Shown here piece after piece: positions 8,931-17,454 of a DNA stretch of 64,000 nucleotides. Below the pieces are notes generated by a model that saw nothing but the letters and a program-made list of their open reading frames with translations, did no database searches and was not told where the DNA came from. The DNA lies in assembly GCA_023423275.1 (NCBI GenBank), contig JAFAFW010000007.1:62001-126000 (forward strand), given 5' to 3'. Position 1 is the stretch's first letter. Every line of letters starts with the position of its first letter. Source of the stretch: Pseudomonadota bacterium (GTDB lineage: Bacteria > Pseudomonadota > Alphaproteobacteria > Rhizobiales > Hyphomicrobiaceae). The translations under genes and the position numbers were made by a program.

Positions 8931-10271
8931 TCAGGACCGCGAGCGGCCGAGCAGGTAGATGGGAACGCCGACCGCAAGGATGGCGATGCCGATCGCCGCG
9001 CCCGTGCCGGTGTACATCACGCTCGAATAGAGCAGATACAGGCACGTCAGACAGAAGATCAGCGGTGTGATCGGATACAGCGGCACGCGGAAAGGGCGCT
9101 GCCGGTCCGGCTCACGCATCCGGAACAGAAACAGCGAAATTCCGATCAGCAGCATAAAGGTCCAGAACACCGGCGCCGTGTACTCGACCATCGTCTGGAA
9201 GCCATTGCGCGCCTGTGCTCCGAACGCGATCAGCGCCAGTGCAATGGCACCCTGCAGGAGAAGTGCGTTGGTCGGAGCACTGTTCGAGGCATTGCGGCGG
9301 CCGAGCGGGGAGAACGGCCGGAAGTCCGCGCCGAGCGCCAGGGTACTCCGCGCGCCGGTGAAAATCGTCGCGTTGAGCGTGCTGAGGGCGGCAATGCAGA
9401 CGATCAATCCGAAGATCCAGACGCCGGCTGTCCCGAATACCTGCTCGACGGGCTGGGTCATCACCGCGCTGGCCTGCCGCAGGCCGGCAAGTCCCAGCAT
9501 CCAGACCAGCGCGAAATTGACCAGCACATAGAGCGCCATCACGGCGGCCGTACCCATCACCAGCACGCGTGCCATGTTGCGTCCCGGGTTTTCGACCTCG
9601 CCTGAGACGTAGGCCGTCTCGTTCCAGCCACCGTATGTCAACAGGATGAAGACCATCGCCAAGCCCAGGGCTCCACCACTGGTGACAGGCTCCGATGTGG
9701 ATGGCTGCGGGCCTGCGATGAAGCCGCAGAGCGCGACGAGAGCAACGACCGCGATCGTCGCTATGGTAAGCCAGAACTGCGCGCGTCCGCTGAGCGCGGT
9801 ACCAACGAGCTGCAGTCCGGTGAGCGCAATTACGGCGATCGCCGCATGCAGCGCCGCCCCGTACGGCCCCAGAGGAACCAGCGTGATGGCGTAATCGCCG
9901 AAGGCGAATGCAACCGCGGCAATCGCGCCGGTCTGCATCACGGTCATCCGTCCCCATGAGAACAGGAAGCTGATGCCCTTGCCGTAGGCGCGGGTTAGAT
10001 AATGATATTCGCCGCCAGCATCCGGATAGGTCGAGCTGAGTTCGGCGTAGCACAGCGCACCGATCAGCGTCAGAAGGCCACCCGCGATCCACACGCCGAG
10101 AAAGGCGGCTTCGCTGGATACGTTCGCTGCGATGATCGGCGGTGTCTTGAAGATGCCAATACCGACCACAATGCCGACGAGCATCGCGGCAGCCTGCAGC
10201 ACGGATAAGGATTGCAGCCGTGCCGGGGCCTCAGCCTTGCCGGCCTTTTCACGTGCATGGTCGATCGTCAC
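8931..10271 (-). CDS. APC-superfamily amino acid permease
   Basis: The 446-residue protein has about 12 membrane segments and the APC-family helix 1 motif GIVVGIGIFKTPP (unwound G-I-G-I-F binding region). It also has CYAELSSTYPDAGGEYHYL, typical of LAT/ethanolamine-type members. It would import an amino acid or amine across the inner membrane. The start follows the methyltransferase stop by 29 bases on the same strand, so the two may share a transcript. Confidence 0.88.
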   Translation of the reverse strand: MTIDHAREKAGKAEAPARLQSLSVLQAAAMLVGIVVGIGIFKTPPIIAANVSSEAAFLGVWIAGGLLTLIGALCYAELSSTYPDAGGEYHYLTRAYGKGISFLFSWGRMTVMQTGAIAAVAFAFGDYAITLVPLGPYGAALHAAIAVIALTGLQLVGTALSGRAQFWLTIATIAVVALVALCGFIAGPQPSTSEPVTSGGALGLAMVFILLTYGGWNETAYVSGEVENPGRNMARVLVMGTAAVMALYVLVNFALVWMLGLAGLRQASAVMTQPVEQVFGTAGVWIFGLIVCIAALSTLNATIFTGARSTLALGADFRPFSPLGRRNASNSAPTNALLLQGAIALALIAFGAQARNGFQTMVEYTAPVFWTFMLLIGISLFLFRMREPDRQRPFRVPLYPITPLIFCLTCLYLLYSSVMYTGTGAAIGIAILAVGVPIYLLGRSRS

Positions 10272-10300
10272 CCGATTTCCCCTATCAAAGGCATTCCTCG

Positions 10301-11122
10301 TCAGGTGACGGGTTTGGCCTGCCAGTTCTGACCTTGAATCATATTCTCATTTATCAGGCCTTCATATCGCGTTGATTGGCCATCCTTGCCCGGCAGCTCG
10401 AAGCTAATCCGCTGGCCCGCGAGCTGCGGATCGCGCAACGCAACGGTCTGCCCATCGATCGTCGCCTCGCCGGTGATCTTCTGGAAACTTTGCTTCAGGG
10501 TCAGCGTGAACGTGCCGTTGTCTCCGCTGACGGACCAAGTCCCCTCCGCCTTTGCAGGGACGATCCACATGTAGACGGTCTTGCTGGTGCCGACCCTCTC
10601 GACGCGATCCGGCTCCCACCCCCTCATGTCGAAGTCATGCGACACGACGCGGGTGCCGGGTTTCAACTCCTGCAGGATGCGCGGACGCAGCTCCAGATTG
10701 ATATTCGGGAGAAGGTAGAGCGTGAGGATGGTGGCGTCGCTGATCTTGGTATCGAACAGATTGGCGACCCGGAACGAGACTTTGTCAGTCACGTTCGCCA
10801 ATTCGGCGTTTTCGTTCGCCTCGCGAATGCGCTGGGGATCGATGTCCACGCCAAGGCCACGGGTGCCGAAGCGCTGAGCTGCCGCGACCGGAATGCGGCC
10901 ATCGCCGCAGCCGAGGTCGACGAGATAATCGTCCTTCGTCGGAGCAGCAAACTCGAACATCTTATCGAGCACGGCCGTTGGTGTCGGCACATAGGGCACG
11001 TCCAGCTTCGGCCGCTGCTCTCGCGCGGGTACCGGTGGCACCGCCAGGGCGGCGCCACACGTCAGGACAATTATGAGCAATGCGAGCGGCGAAAGCTGCC
11101 ACGATCGAGCGTTCATGATCAT
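10301..11122 (-). CDS. exported or membrane-anchored class I SAM methyltransferase with extra C-terminal domain
   Basis: The 273-residue protein has a hydrophobic N-terminus (LSPLALLIIVLTCGAALAVP) that reads as a signal peptide or anchor. It then has a class I methyltransferase core: VPTPTAVLDKMFEFA, motif I DLGCGDGRIPVAA, GVDIDPQRI, and the TLYLLPNINLELRP and VSHDFDM segments. The arrangement resembles the FAM173/ATPSCKMT-like lysine methyltransferases. The final 80 residues (from about 190) form a beta-rich domain with Thr-rich strands (NGTFTLTLKQ, GEATIDGQTVAL). A SAM enzyme behind a cleavable signal is unusual because SAM is cytoplasmic, so an N-in anchor is equally possible. The target is unknown. 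Confidence 0.8.
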   Translation of the reverse strand: MIMNARSWQLSPLALLIIVLTCGAALAVPPVPAREQRPKLDVPYVPTPTAVLDKMFEFAAPTKDDYLVDLGCGDGRIPVAAAQRFGTRGLGVDIDPQRIREANENAELANVTDKVSFRVANLFDTKISDATILTLYLLPNINLELRPRILQELKPGTRVVSHDFDMRGWEPDRVERVGTSKTVYMWIVPAKAEGTWSVSGDNGTFTLTLKQSFQKITGEATIDGQTVALRDPQLAGQRISFELPGKDGQSTRYEGLINENMIQGQNWQAKPVT

Positions 11123-11224
11123 CCTTGCGAGCTGTTACTGGTTACGGATCGTGGAAATTCATCTCCAGGAAAAGCGACCCCGGCAAGGCTCTGTTCCCGC
11201 AAAGTCGCGGCGCAGGCCGTCCGC

Positions 11225-11788
11225 TCACGGCTTTGTGTTCAGCCGTGACAGAAAAAGGCCGAAGCGCATCAGCCCTTCCGGCCAGGGGCCATGACCCGAA
11301 GCGGTGTTGATATGCCCAACGTTGCCGGCTTCGATCAACGTCGCGCCCCAGGCGTCGGCGAATTCCTTGGCGCGCGCGATGCTGCAATGCGGATCGTCGG
11401 CCGAGGCGACGACGGCCGCCGGAAACGGCAGCTTCTGCATGGGCATGGGCGTGAAGCCGCCCTCCGCCGCAGGCCATTCCGTGGATCCATCGAGATCGGC
11501 GGGTGCGACGAGGTAGGCGCCTGCAATATTCTGGCCGGCGAGCCGGGAGGCCGCGTACACCACAGCCGCGACGCCACAGCTATGCGCAACCAGGACGACC
11601 GGACGGGTCGCCTGAGCGACATGCTCGACAATGCGCGCAACCCAGTCGTCCTTGACCGGCTCGTCCCAGTTGTCCTGCTCGATGACGCGCGCCGTCTTCA
11701 GGTTGCGCGCCCAGCGGGACTGCCAGTGATCCGGGCCGGAACCCGTCCAGCCAGGAACGATCAGGATGTCGACATCCGCGGTACGCAT
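11225..11788 (-). CDS. RBBP9/YdeN family alpha/beta hydrolase
   Basis: The 187-residue protein starts with VDILIVPGWTGSGPDHWQSRW, the signature of the RBBP9/YdeN serine hydrolases. It carries the nucleophile motif VAHSCG (Ser70), an acid in SADDPH (Asp131/132) and a catalytic histidine in GNVGHI (His159). The physiological substrate is not known for this family. It begins 12 bases after purB on the same strand, so it is probably co-transcribed with it, without an obvious functional connection. Confidence 0.88.
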   Translation of the reverse strand: MRTADVDILIVPGWTGSGPDHWQSRWARNLKTARVIEQDNWDEPVKDDWVARIVEHVAQATRPVVLVAHSCGVAAVVYAASRLAGQNIAGAYLVAPADLDGSTEWPAAEGGFTPMPMQKLPFPAAVVASADDPHCSIARAKEFADAWGATLIEAGNVGHINTASGHGPWPEGLMRFGLFLSRLNTKP

Positions 11789-11800
11789 GGGGAATAGATC

Positions 11801-13108
11801 TCAATTGCTGCCAAACACCCGCTGGAAGATGGTGTCGACATGGCGCGTATGGTAGCCCAGGTCGAACAGGGCCTCGAGATCGGCGCGCGAGAGCTTGGCG
11901 CTGACTTCCGGATCAGCGGACAGCAAGGTCAGGAAATCGCCCTCGCCGCGCCAGACCGGCATGGCGTTGCGCTGGACCAGGCGGTAGGCGTCCTCGCGCG
12001 ACACTCCAGCCTGGGTGAGCGCCAGCAGCACGCGCTGGGAATGAACCAGGCCGCCCAGCTTGTCGAGGTTGCGCTGCATGTTCTCCGGATAGACGACCAG
12101 CTTCTCGATCACCCCGGCAATGCGGTTCAAAGCGAAGTCCAGCGTCACGGTGGCGTCCGGCCCGATCATACGTTCGACGGACGAGTGAGAGATATCCCGT
12201 TCGTGCCACAGGGCGACGTTCTCCATGGCTGGCAGGGCATAGGCGCGGACCATGCGCGCCAAGCCGGTGACATTCTCCGTCAGCACCGGGTTACGCTTGT
12301 GCGGCATCGCCGATGAGCCCTTCTGGCCTTCGGAGAAGAACTCCTCGGCTTCCAGAACTTCGGTGCGTTGCAGGTGGCGGATTTCAACGGCGAGCCGCTC
12401 GATCGATGAGGCGATGACGCCGAGCGTGGCAAAATACATCGCATGACGATCGCGCGGGATGATCTGCGTCGAGACCGGTTCGGGGGTCAGCCCCATTTTT
12501 CCGGCCACATACTCCTCGATGCGTGGATCGATGTTGGCGAACGTGCCCACGGCGCCCGAAATGGCGCAGGTCGCGACTTCGGCGCGCGCATTCTCCAGCC
12601 GCTTACGGGCACGGGCGAACTCAGCGTAGGCATAAGCCAGCTTGACGCCGAACGTGGTGGGCTCGGCATGAATGCCATGGCTGCGGCCGATCGTGACGGT
12701 GTTCTTGTGCTCCAAGGCCCGTGTCTTCAGCGCGGCGAGCAGACGATCCAGGTCGGCAAGCAGCAGATCGGCGGCGCGCACGAGCTGCACGTTGAGGCAG
12801 GTATCGAGGACGTCCGACGACGTCATGCCCTGATGAACGAAGCGCGCCTCGGGACCAACGTGCTCGGCCAGATGCGTGAGAAACGCGATGACATCATGCT
12901 TGGTGACGCGCTCGATCTCGTCGATGCGATCGACGTCGAAGCGGGCAACCGATCCCTTGTCCCAGATGATCTTGGCCGCGTCCTTCGGGATGATGCCGAG
13001 TTCAGCCATCGCACTGGCGGCGTGCGCCTCGATCTCGAACCAGATGCGAAAACGCGTCTCCGGATCCCAGATCCGGGTCATCTCCGGGCGGCTGTAGCGC
13101 GGTATCAT
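11801..13108 (-). CDS. purB: adenylosuccinate lyase
   Basis: The 435-residue enzyme catalyses fumarate elimination at two steps of purine synthesis (SAICAR to AICAR and adenylosuccinate to AMP). Family motifs are MTSSD, TIGRSHGIHAEPTTFG with the catalytic His144, and the mobile loop GSSAMPHKRNP near residue 265 that carries the catalytic serine. The start MIPRYSRPEM at 13108 is the normal N-terminus; an in-frame start at 13162 would add 18 unsupported residues. The sequence is full length, so it is expected to be the functional copy. Confidence 0.96.
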   Translation of the reverse strand: MIPRYSRPEMTRIWDPETRFRIWFEIEAHAASAMAELGIIPKDAAKIIWDKGSVARFDVDRIDEIERVTKHDVIAFLTHLAEHVGPEARFVHQGMTSSDVLDTCLNVQLVRAADLLLADLDRLLAALKTRALEHKNTVTIGRSHGIHAEPTTFGVKLAYAYAEFARARKRLENARAEVATCAISGAVGTFANIDPRIEEYVAGKMGLTPEPVSTQIIPRDRHAMYFATLGVIASSIERLAVEIRHLQRTEVLEAEEFFSEGQKGSSAMPHKRNPVLTENVTGLARMVRAYALPAMENVALWHERDISHSSVERMIGPDATVTLDFALNRIAGVIEKLVVYPENMQRNLDKLGGLVHSQRVLLALTQAGVSREDAYRLVQRNAMPVWRGEGDFLTLLSADPEVSAKLSRADLEALFDLGYHTRHVDTIFQRVFGSN

Positions 13109-13322
13109 GGGCGGTCTCGCTTGAGGTGTTTCTGTCTGCCGCTGGCCTAGCAGACACGCCACGATGCTTCAATGCGGCGACCCGAGGTTGCGACAGGGGA
13201 AGTCAAAAAATGCGTGTTGATGCAACTAATGTGCGGTCACGTCCCGCATGGCTTCACGGCCGGTTCCGTGCAAAAGAAGACGCAAAAGTCCATTTTCTGA
13301 CCTGCTCCGATCGGTTTCCATC

Positions 13323-14567
13323 ATGACGTCTGATGTTCTTGTTCTTGGCGCCGGCATGGTCGGCGTATCAGCCGCGCTGCATCTCCAGAAGCGGGGCCGC
13401 TCGGTTGTTCTCGTCGACCGGCGGGGCGCCGCGGAGGAAACGTCCTACGGCAACGCGGGACTGATCCAACGCGAAGGCGTCGTGCCGTACAGCTTTCCGC
13501 ACGACATCAAGCTGCTTTGGCGTTACGCCCTGAACCTGCAGCCGGAATCGCATCTGGTCTGGCGCGATCTGCCTTCACAGGCCAACTGGCTGTTTCGTTA
13601 CTGGCGCTGGTCAACCCCGCAAAAGATCCTGGAGTCGGCGCGCGCTGCCCGGCCGCTTGTCGAGCGCTGCATCATCGAGCACCGCGAGCTGATGGAAGGC
13701 GCGGGCGTCACCGGAATGATCCGCGAGACCGGATATCTCAAGATGTTCCGGACCGAGGAGCGCTTGTTAGCCGCTCTGAAGGAAAAGGAAGAGGACCGCA
13801 AGCTTTACGGCATCAACTTCGAGCATCTCGACCCCGCGGCGATCCGTGTCCGCGAGCCGGAATTGATGGGTAATTTCGCCGGCGCGTTGCTCATGACGGA
13901 CCCCGTCAGCATCGCCGACCCGAGCGCACTCGGAAAGGCTTATGCCGAGTTGTTCGTGCAGAGGGGCGGACGCTTCGTCACGGCCGACGCGCGAACCCTG
14001 GAGCAAACGGCAGACGGCTGGCAGGTGCAGACGGTCGATGGCCCGATCCAGGCTACCGACGCGGTGATTGCTCTGGGACCTTGGGCGACGGATGTCTTGC
14101 GCCCGCTCGGTCTTCGCGTGCCGATGGGTGTTAAGCGTGGGTATCACGTGCATTTTCGCCCGCGGGGCAACGCCGTGCTGAATAACCCGGTTCTCGACGT
14201 GGAAAACGGGTTCGTGCTGACGCCGATGTCACGTGGCATACGCATGACGACCGGGGCGGAGTTTGCCGATCGTGATGCTCCGCCGACGCCGGTACAGCTC
14301 GATCAGCTCGAACCGATCGCGCGGCAGTTCTTCCCCTTGGCGGACCGGGTCGAGTCGAAGCCCTGGCTGGGAGCCCGCCCGTGCCTGCCGGATATGCTTC
14401 CGGCCATCGGTCCCGTCCCCGGCAAACGGGGATTGTGGGCCGATTTTGGCCACCATCACCTGGGTTTCACGCTTGGGCCGGTGTCCGGGCGGTTGCTCGC
14501 CGAGATGCTGACCGGAGAGACGCCGTTCACCGATCCCTGGCCGTACCGGATCGAGCGGTTCGCGTAA
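13323..14567 (+). CDS. FAD-dependent oxidoreductase, D-amino acid dehydrogenase (DadA)-like
   Basis: The 414-residue protein begins with a Rossmann dinucleotide-binding motif VLVLGAGMVGVSAALHLQKRG. SYGNAGLIQREG follows, the DadA/DAO-family segment after the first strand, and the C-terminal GLWADFGHHHLGFTLGPVSG closes the FAD site. Enzymes of this group oxidise D-amino or N-substituted amino acids to 2-oxoacids and pass electrons to quinones. The substrate is unassigned. A 12-bp stem-loop follows the gene and separates it from the convergent oxidoreductase. Confidence 0.85.
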   Translation: MTSDVLVLGAGMVGVSAALHLQKRGRSVVLVDRRGAAEETSYGNAGLIQREGVVPYSFPHDIKLLWRYALNLQPESHLVWRDLPSQANWLFRYWRWSTPQKILESARAARPLVERCIIEHRELMEGAGVTGMIRETGYLKMFRTEERLLAALKEKEEDRKLYGINFEHLDPAAIRVREPELMGNFAGALLMTDPVSIADPSALGKAYAELFVQRGGRFVTADARTLEQTADGWQVQTVDGPIQATDAVIALGPWATDVLRPLGLRVPMGVKRGYHVHFRPRGNAVLNNPVLDVENGFVLTPMSRGIRMTTGAEFADRDAPPTPVQLDQLEPIARQFFPLADRVESKPWLGARPCLPDMLPAIGPVPGKRGLWADFGHHHLGFTLGPVSGRLLAEMLTGETPFTDPWPYRIERFA

Positions 14568-14578
14568 AACAGGCTCCT

Positions 14579-14610
14579 TTCCCCTGCGCGACATATGCCG
14601 CGCAGGGGAA
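14579..14610. terminator. bidirectional stem-loop between convergent genes
   Basis: A perfect 12-bp inverted repeat TTCCCCTGCGCG / CGCGCAGGGGAA with an 8-base loop lies between the plus-strand gene ending at 14567 and the minus-strand gene ending at 14622. It has no long U tract, so it may act as a transcript-end stabiliser as much as an intrinsic terminator. Confidence 0.7.
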
Positions 14611-14621
14611 GGTCCCTTCGC

Positions 14622-15506
14622 TTACTTCTTGTCGGCGTTGTTGAGACGAGCCACCAGGCTGGACGTATCCCAGCGGCTGCCGCCCATCTTCTGCACTTCG
14701 GAATAGAACTGATCGACCAGCGCCGCGACCGGCAGGCTCGCGCCATTGCGGCGCGACTCGTCGAGGCTGATCGCGAGATCCTTGCGCATCCAGTCGACGG
14801 CAAAGCCGAAGTCGAACTTGCCCTCGCTCATGGTCTTCCAGCGGTTCTCCATCTGCCAGGAGCCCGCAGCGCCCTTCGAAATCGTCTCCATGACCGCCGG
14901 AATATTGAGGCCCGCCTTCTGTGCAAAATGCACGCCTTCGGACAATCCCTGGACCAGTCCGGCGATGCAGATCTGGTTTACCATCTTGGTGAGCTGTCCC
15001 GCGCCGGCTTCACCGATCAACGTGACCATCCGCGCATAGTGGGAAATCACCGGCAGCGTGCGATCGAACACGGTTTTTTCGCCGCCGACCATGACCGTCA
15101 GCACGCCGTTTTGCGCGCCGGCCTGGCCGCCCGATACCGGAGCGTCGAGGAAATCGAAGCCTTTGTCCTTCGCAGCCTTGTAAAGTTCCCGTGCGACGTC
15201 GGCGGAAGCGGTCGTGTTGTCGATGAAGACTGCTCCCTTCGCCATGCCCTGGAACGCGCCGTCTTTGCCGGTCGTCACCGAGCGCAGGTCGTTGTCGTTG
15301 CCGACACAGCAGAAGACGTATTCAGCGCCGGCGGCGGCCTCGGCTGGCGTCTTTGCGGTCTTGCCCGCGCCATACTCTTTCACCCAGGCGTCGGCCTTGG
15401 CGCTGTTCCGATTGTAGACGACGAGGTCGTGCCCGCCCTTCTTCAGGATATGGCCGGCCATCGGATAGCCCATGACACCGAGCCCGATCCACGCAACCTT
15501 CGCCAT
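14622..15506 (-). CDS. 3-hydroxyisobutyrate dehydrogenase-family NAD(P)-dependent oxidoreductase
   Basis: The 294-residue protein has the beta-hydroxyacid dehydrogenase layout. It shows an N-terminal nucleotide-binding GLGVMGYPMAGHILKKG, the substrate loop DAPVSGGQAGAQNGVLTVMVGG, and the catalytic lysine Lys174 in GQLTKMVNQ. Members oxidise 3-hydroxyisobutyrate, tartronate semialdehyde or related acids. The sequence does not separate these. It faces the DadA-like gene across a stem-loop. Confidence 0.88.
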   Translation of the reverse strand: MAKVAWIGLGVMGYPMAGHILKKGGHDLVVYNRNSAKADAWVKEYGAGKTAKTPAEAAAGAEYVFCCVGNDNDLRSVTTGKDGAFQGMAKGAVFIDNTTASADVARELYKAAKDKGFDFLDAPVSGGQAGAQNGVLTVMVGGEKTVFDRTLPVISHYARMVTLIGEAGAGQLTKMVNQICIAGLVQGLSEGVHFAQKAGLNIPAVMETISKGAAGSWQMENRWKTMSEGKFDFGFAVDWMRKDLAISLDESRRNGASLPVAALVDQFYSEVQKMGGSRWDTSSLVARLNNADKK

Positions 15507-15592
15507 CGTTCGTCTCCTCGTTCCATGTTTTCGGGTATGGACCGAGGTTCTAGCCCATGCCCGCCGGATTGTCAGGGGGCTGGAGGGCTACA

Positions 15593-15619
15593 CAAAGAAA
15601 AAGGGAGCCGGTGGCTCCC
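15593..15619 (-). terminator. intrinsic terminator of the small secreted protein gene
   Basis: Read on the minus strand, the hairpin GGGAGCC-ACC-GGCTCCC is followed at once by TTTTTCTTTG. It lies about 30 bases past the stop of the gene at 15650-15979, a textbook intrinsic terminator. Confidence 0.85.
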
Positions 15620-15649
15620 TGTCAGTTGGATTGGGGGTATTCTTCTGAT

Positions 15650-15979
15650 CTAGCGCATGCCGTAGCGAACCGGGTGAGGTACAGCGCTGACCTTGCAGGT
15701 CACGCGTGTGCTCGATAGCTTGCTGCAGGTCGTGCTCTTGCCCGTCGCACGTGTCCAGTTGGCATAGCGGGATCCATAGATCCGCGTGACGCGCGAGTTC
15801 CAGTTCGAGATGGCGACCCGTTGCGCCTTGGCCTTCTTCACGAAATAGGGGATGAGCTTGCCGCTCGTGGCGATGCCGGATGCCTGCACGCGTGAGGCGG
15901 CGCTGGCCGGTTCGGTGAAGAGTGCTGCGCCACTGAAAGCGATGGCGACGGCGAGGGCGGCTGTGGTCTTGAGCATCAT
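15650..15979 (-). CDS. small secreted basic protein of unknown function
   Basis: The 109-residue product starts MMLKTTAALAVAIAFSGAAL and has a clean signal peptide ending EPASAAS (cleavage near residue 28). The mature part is basic and short, with SNWNSRVTRIYGSRYANW and two cysteines (TTCSK, VTCKV) that could pair. I recognise no family. It has its own intrinsic terminator and a 217-base divergent region separating it from the threonine ammonia-lyase gene. Confidence 0.75.
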   Translation of the reverse strand: MMLKTTAALAVAIAFSGAALFTEPASAASRVQASGIATSGKLIPYFVKKAKAQRVAISNWNSRVTRIYGSRYANWTRATGKSTTCSKLSSTRVTCKVSAVPHPVRYGMR

Positions 15980-16196
15980 GATCGTCTCCTTCCGTTGTTC
16001 CTGTTGCCGGCGCGATCCGCGCTGGCTGTCTCAACGGTTCGGACGATAGAATCCTGCCTCTGAGTTGAACCTGAACGGAGCGTTTAGCTGCTATTCAGGG
16101 AAATTGACGCTGGTCGCTTCCTCAGGCTGGTCCGTAGGAGTATGGATGCGCCGCGAGGTCAACCGGGTCTGGTTGGCACAATAAGGAGTAAGACCA

Positions 16197-17441
16197 ATGG
16201 GGCGCGCGCAGTCATCGGCGAGCCAGCAGCCAATCGTTACCCTTGCCGACGTCGAGAAGGCGGCGGATATCGTTAAGGACGCGGTGCTCAATACGGATTT
16301 CGATCCGAGCAGAACGCTGTCGGAAATGCTCGGCTGCGAGATCTGGCTGAAGTTCGAGAATCTGCAATTCACGGCGTCATTCAAGGAGCGGGGGGCGCTC
16401 AACCGGCTCAATGCGTTGAGTGCGGAGCAGCGCGCAGCCGGCGTGATCGCAATGTCGGCTGGTAACCATGCGCAGGGCGTTGCCTATCACGCGAGGCGGC
16501 TCGGCATCGCGGCGACCATCGTGATGCCGCAGGGGACTCCGTTCGTCAAAATCGAGAACACGCGCGGACATGGCGCGACCGTCATCGTCGAGGGCGCGAC
16601 GCTGGAAGAGGCCGCCGCCTACGCTCGGGACTATGGCGTACGCAACGGCCTGACCTTTATTCACCCTTATGATGATCCGCTGGTGATCGCGGGCCAGGGC
16701 ACGGTGGCGCTGGAGATGCTGGCCGCGGTTCCGGATCTCGACACGCTCGTCGTTCCGATCGGCGGTGGCGGTCTGATCTCCGGGATCGCGGTGGCGGCGA
16801 AGGCCACCAAGCCCGACATCGAGATCGTCGGCGTCCAGGCCAAGCTCTATCCGTCGATGTACAACAAGATCCTGGGCACGGATCTTCCCATGCGTGGCGA
16901 TACGCTCGCGGAGGGGATTGCGGTGAAGGCGCCGGGCGTTCTGACGTCGGAACTGATCCGCACCCACGTGAATGAGATTCTTCTGGTGAGCGAGGTTGAT
17001 ATCGAGCACGCCGTGGCGCTGCTGATCGAGATCGAGAAGACCGTGGTGGAAGGAGCTGGAGCGGCTGGTTTGGCGGCGGTGTTGTGCCACCCCGACCGGT
17101 TCAAGGGCCGCAAGGTCGGTCTCGTCCTGACCGGCGGCAATATCGACACGCGGCTTCTTGCCGGTGTTCTCAGCCGTGAGCTGGCCCGGGGCGGACGCCT
17201 GTCTGAGGTTAATGTCGAGATGGCCGACAGACCCGGGCAGCTTGCAAAGCTGGCGGCTGCGGTCGGCGAGGCCGGCGCCAACATCATTGAGGTTGTGCAT
17301 CAGCGCGTTTTCACCGATCTTCCCGCTAAGGGAACACAGCTGCGTATGGTGATCGAGACACGCGACCGGGCCCATCTGACCGAAACGCTGGCACGGATCC
17401 GTGCGGCGGGGTTCGCAGCGGAATTGGTATCGGGCAAGTAA
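16197..17441 (+). CDS. ilvA: threonine ammonia-lyase (threonine deaminase) with C-terminal ACT-like domain
   Basis: The 414-residue PLP enzyme deaminates threonine to 2-oxobutyrate. The catalytic lysine is Lys63 in FTASFKERGA; SAGNHAQGVAYHA and the phosphate-binding IGGGGLISG follow. The last 80 residues (EVNVEMADRPGQLAKLAAAV onward) form one ACT-like regulatory domain, the arrangement of the short, catabolic-type or single-ACT enzymes rather than the double-ACT E. coli IlvA. The next gene, an AceE/MdeB-like dehydrogenase, begins 13 bases downstream and could consume the 2-oxobutyrate product. Confidence 0.92.
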   Translation: MGRAQSSASQQPIVTLADVEKAADIVKDAVLNTDFDPSRTLSEMLGCEIWLKFENLQFTASFKERGALNRLNALSAEQRAAGVIAMSAGNHAQGVAYHARRLGIAATIVMPQGTPFVKIENTRGHGATVIVEGATLEEAAAYARDYGVRNGLTFIHPYDDPLVIAGQGTVALEMLAAVPDLDTLVVPIGGGGLISGIAVAAKATKPDIEIVGVQAKLYPSMYNKILGTDLPMRGDTLAEGIAVKAPGVLTSELIRTHVNEILLVSEVDIEHAVALLIEIEKTVVEGAGAAGLAAVLCHPDRFKGRKVGLVLTGGNIDTRLLAGVLSRELARGGRLSEVNVEMADRPGQLAKLAAAVGEAGANIIEVVHQRVFTDLPAKGTQLRMVIETRDRAHLTETLARIRAAGFAAELVSGK

Positions 17442-17454
17442 TCAAGGAGCGGAT

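Noticed and set aside
10301..11122. Methylation of the ATP synthase c-subunit by the FAM173-like enzyme
   Set aside because: AtpE here has no lysine in the loop where the animal protein is methylated, and the gene is 18 kb away from atpE.
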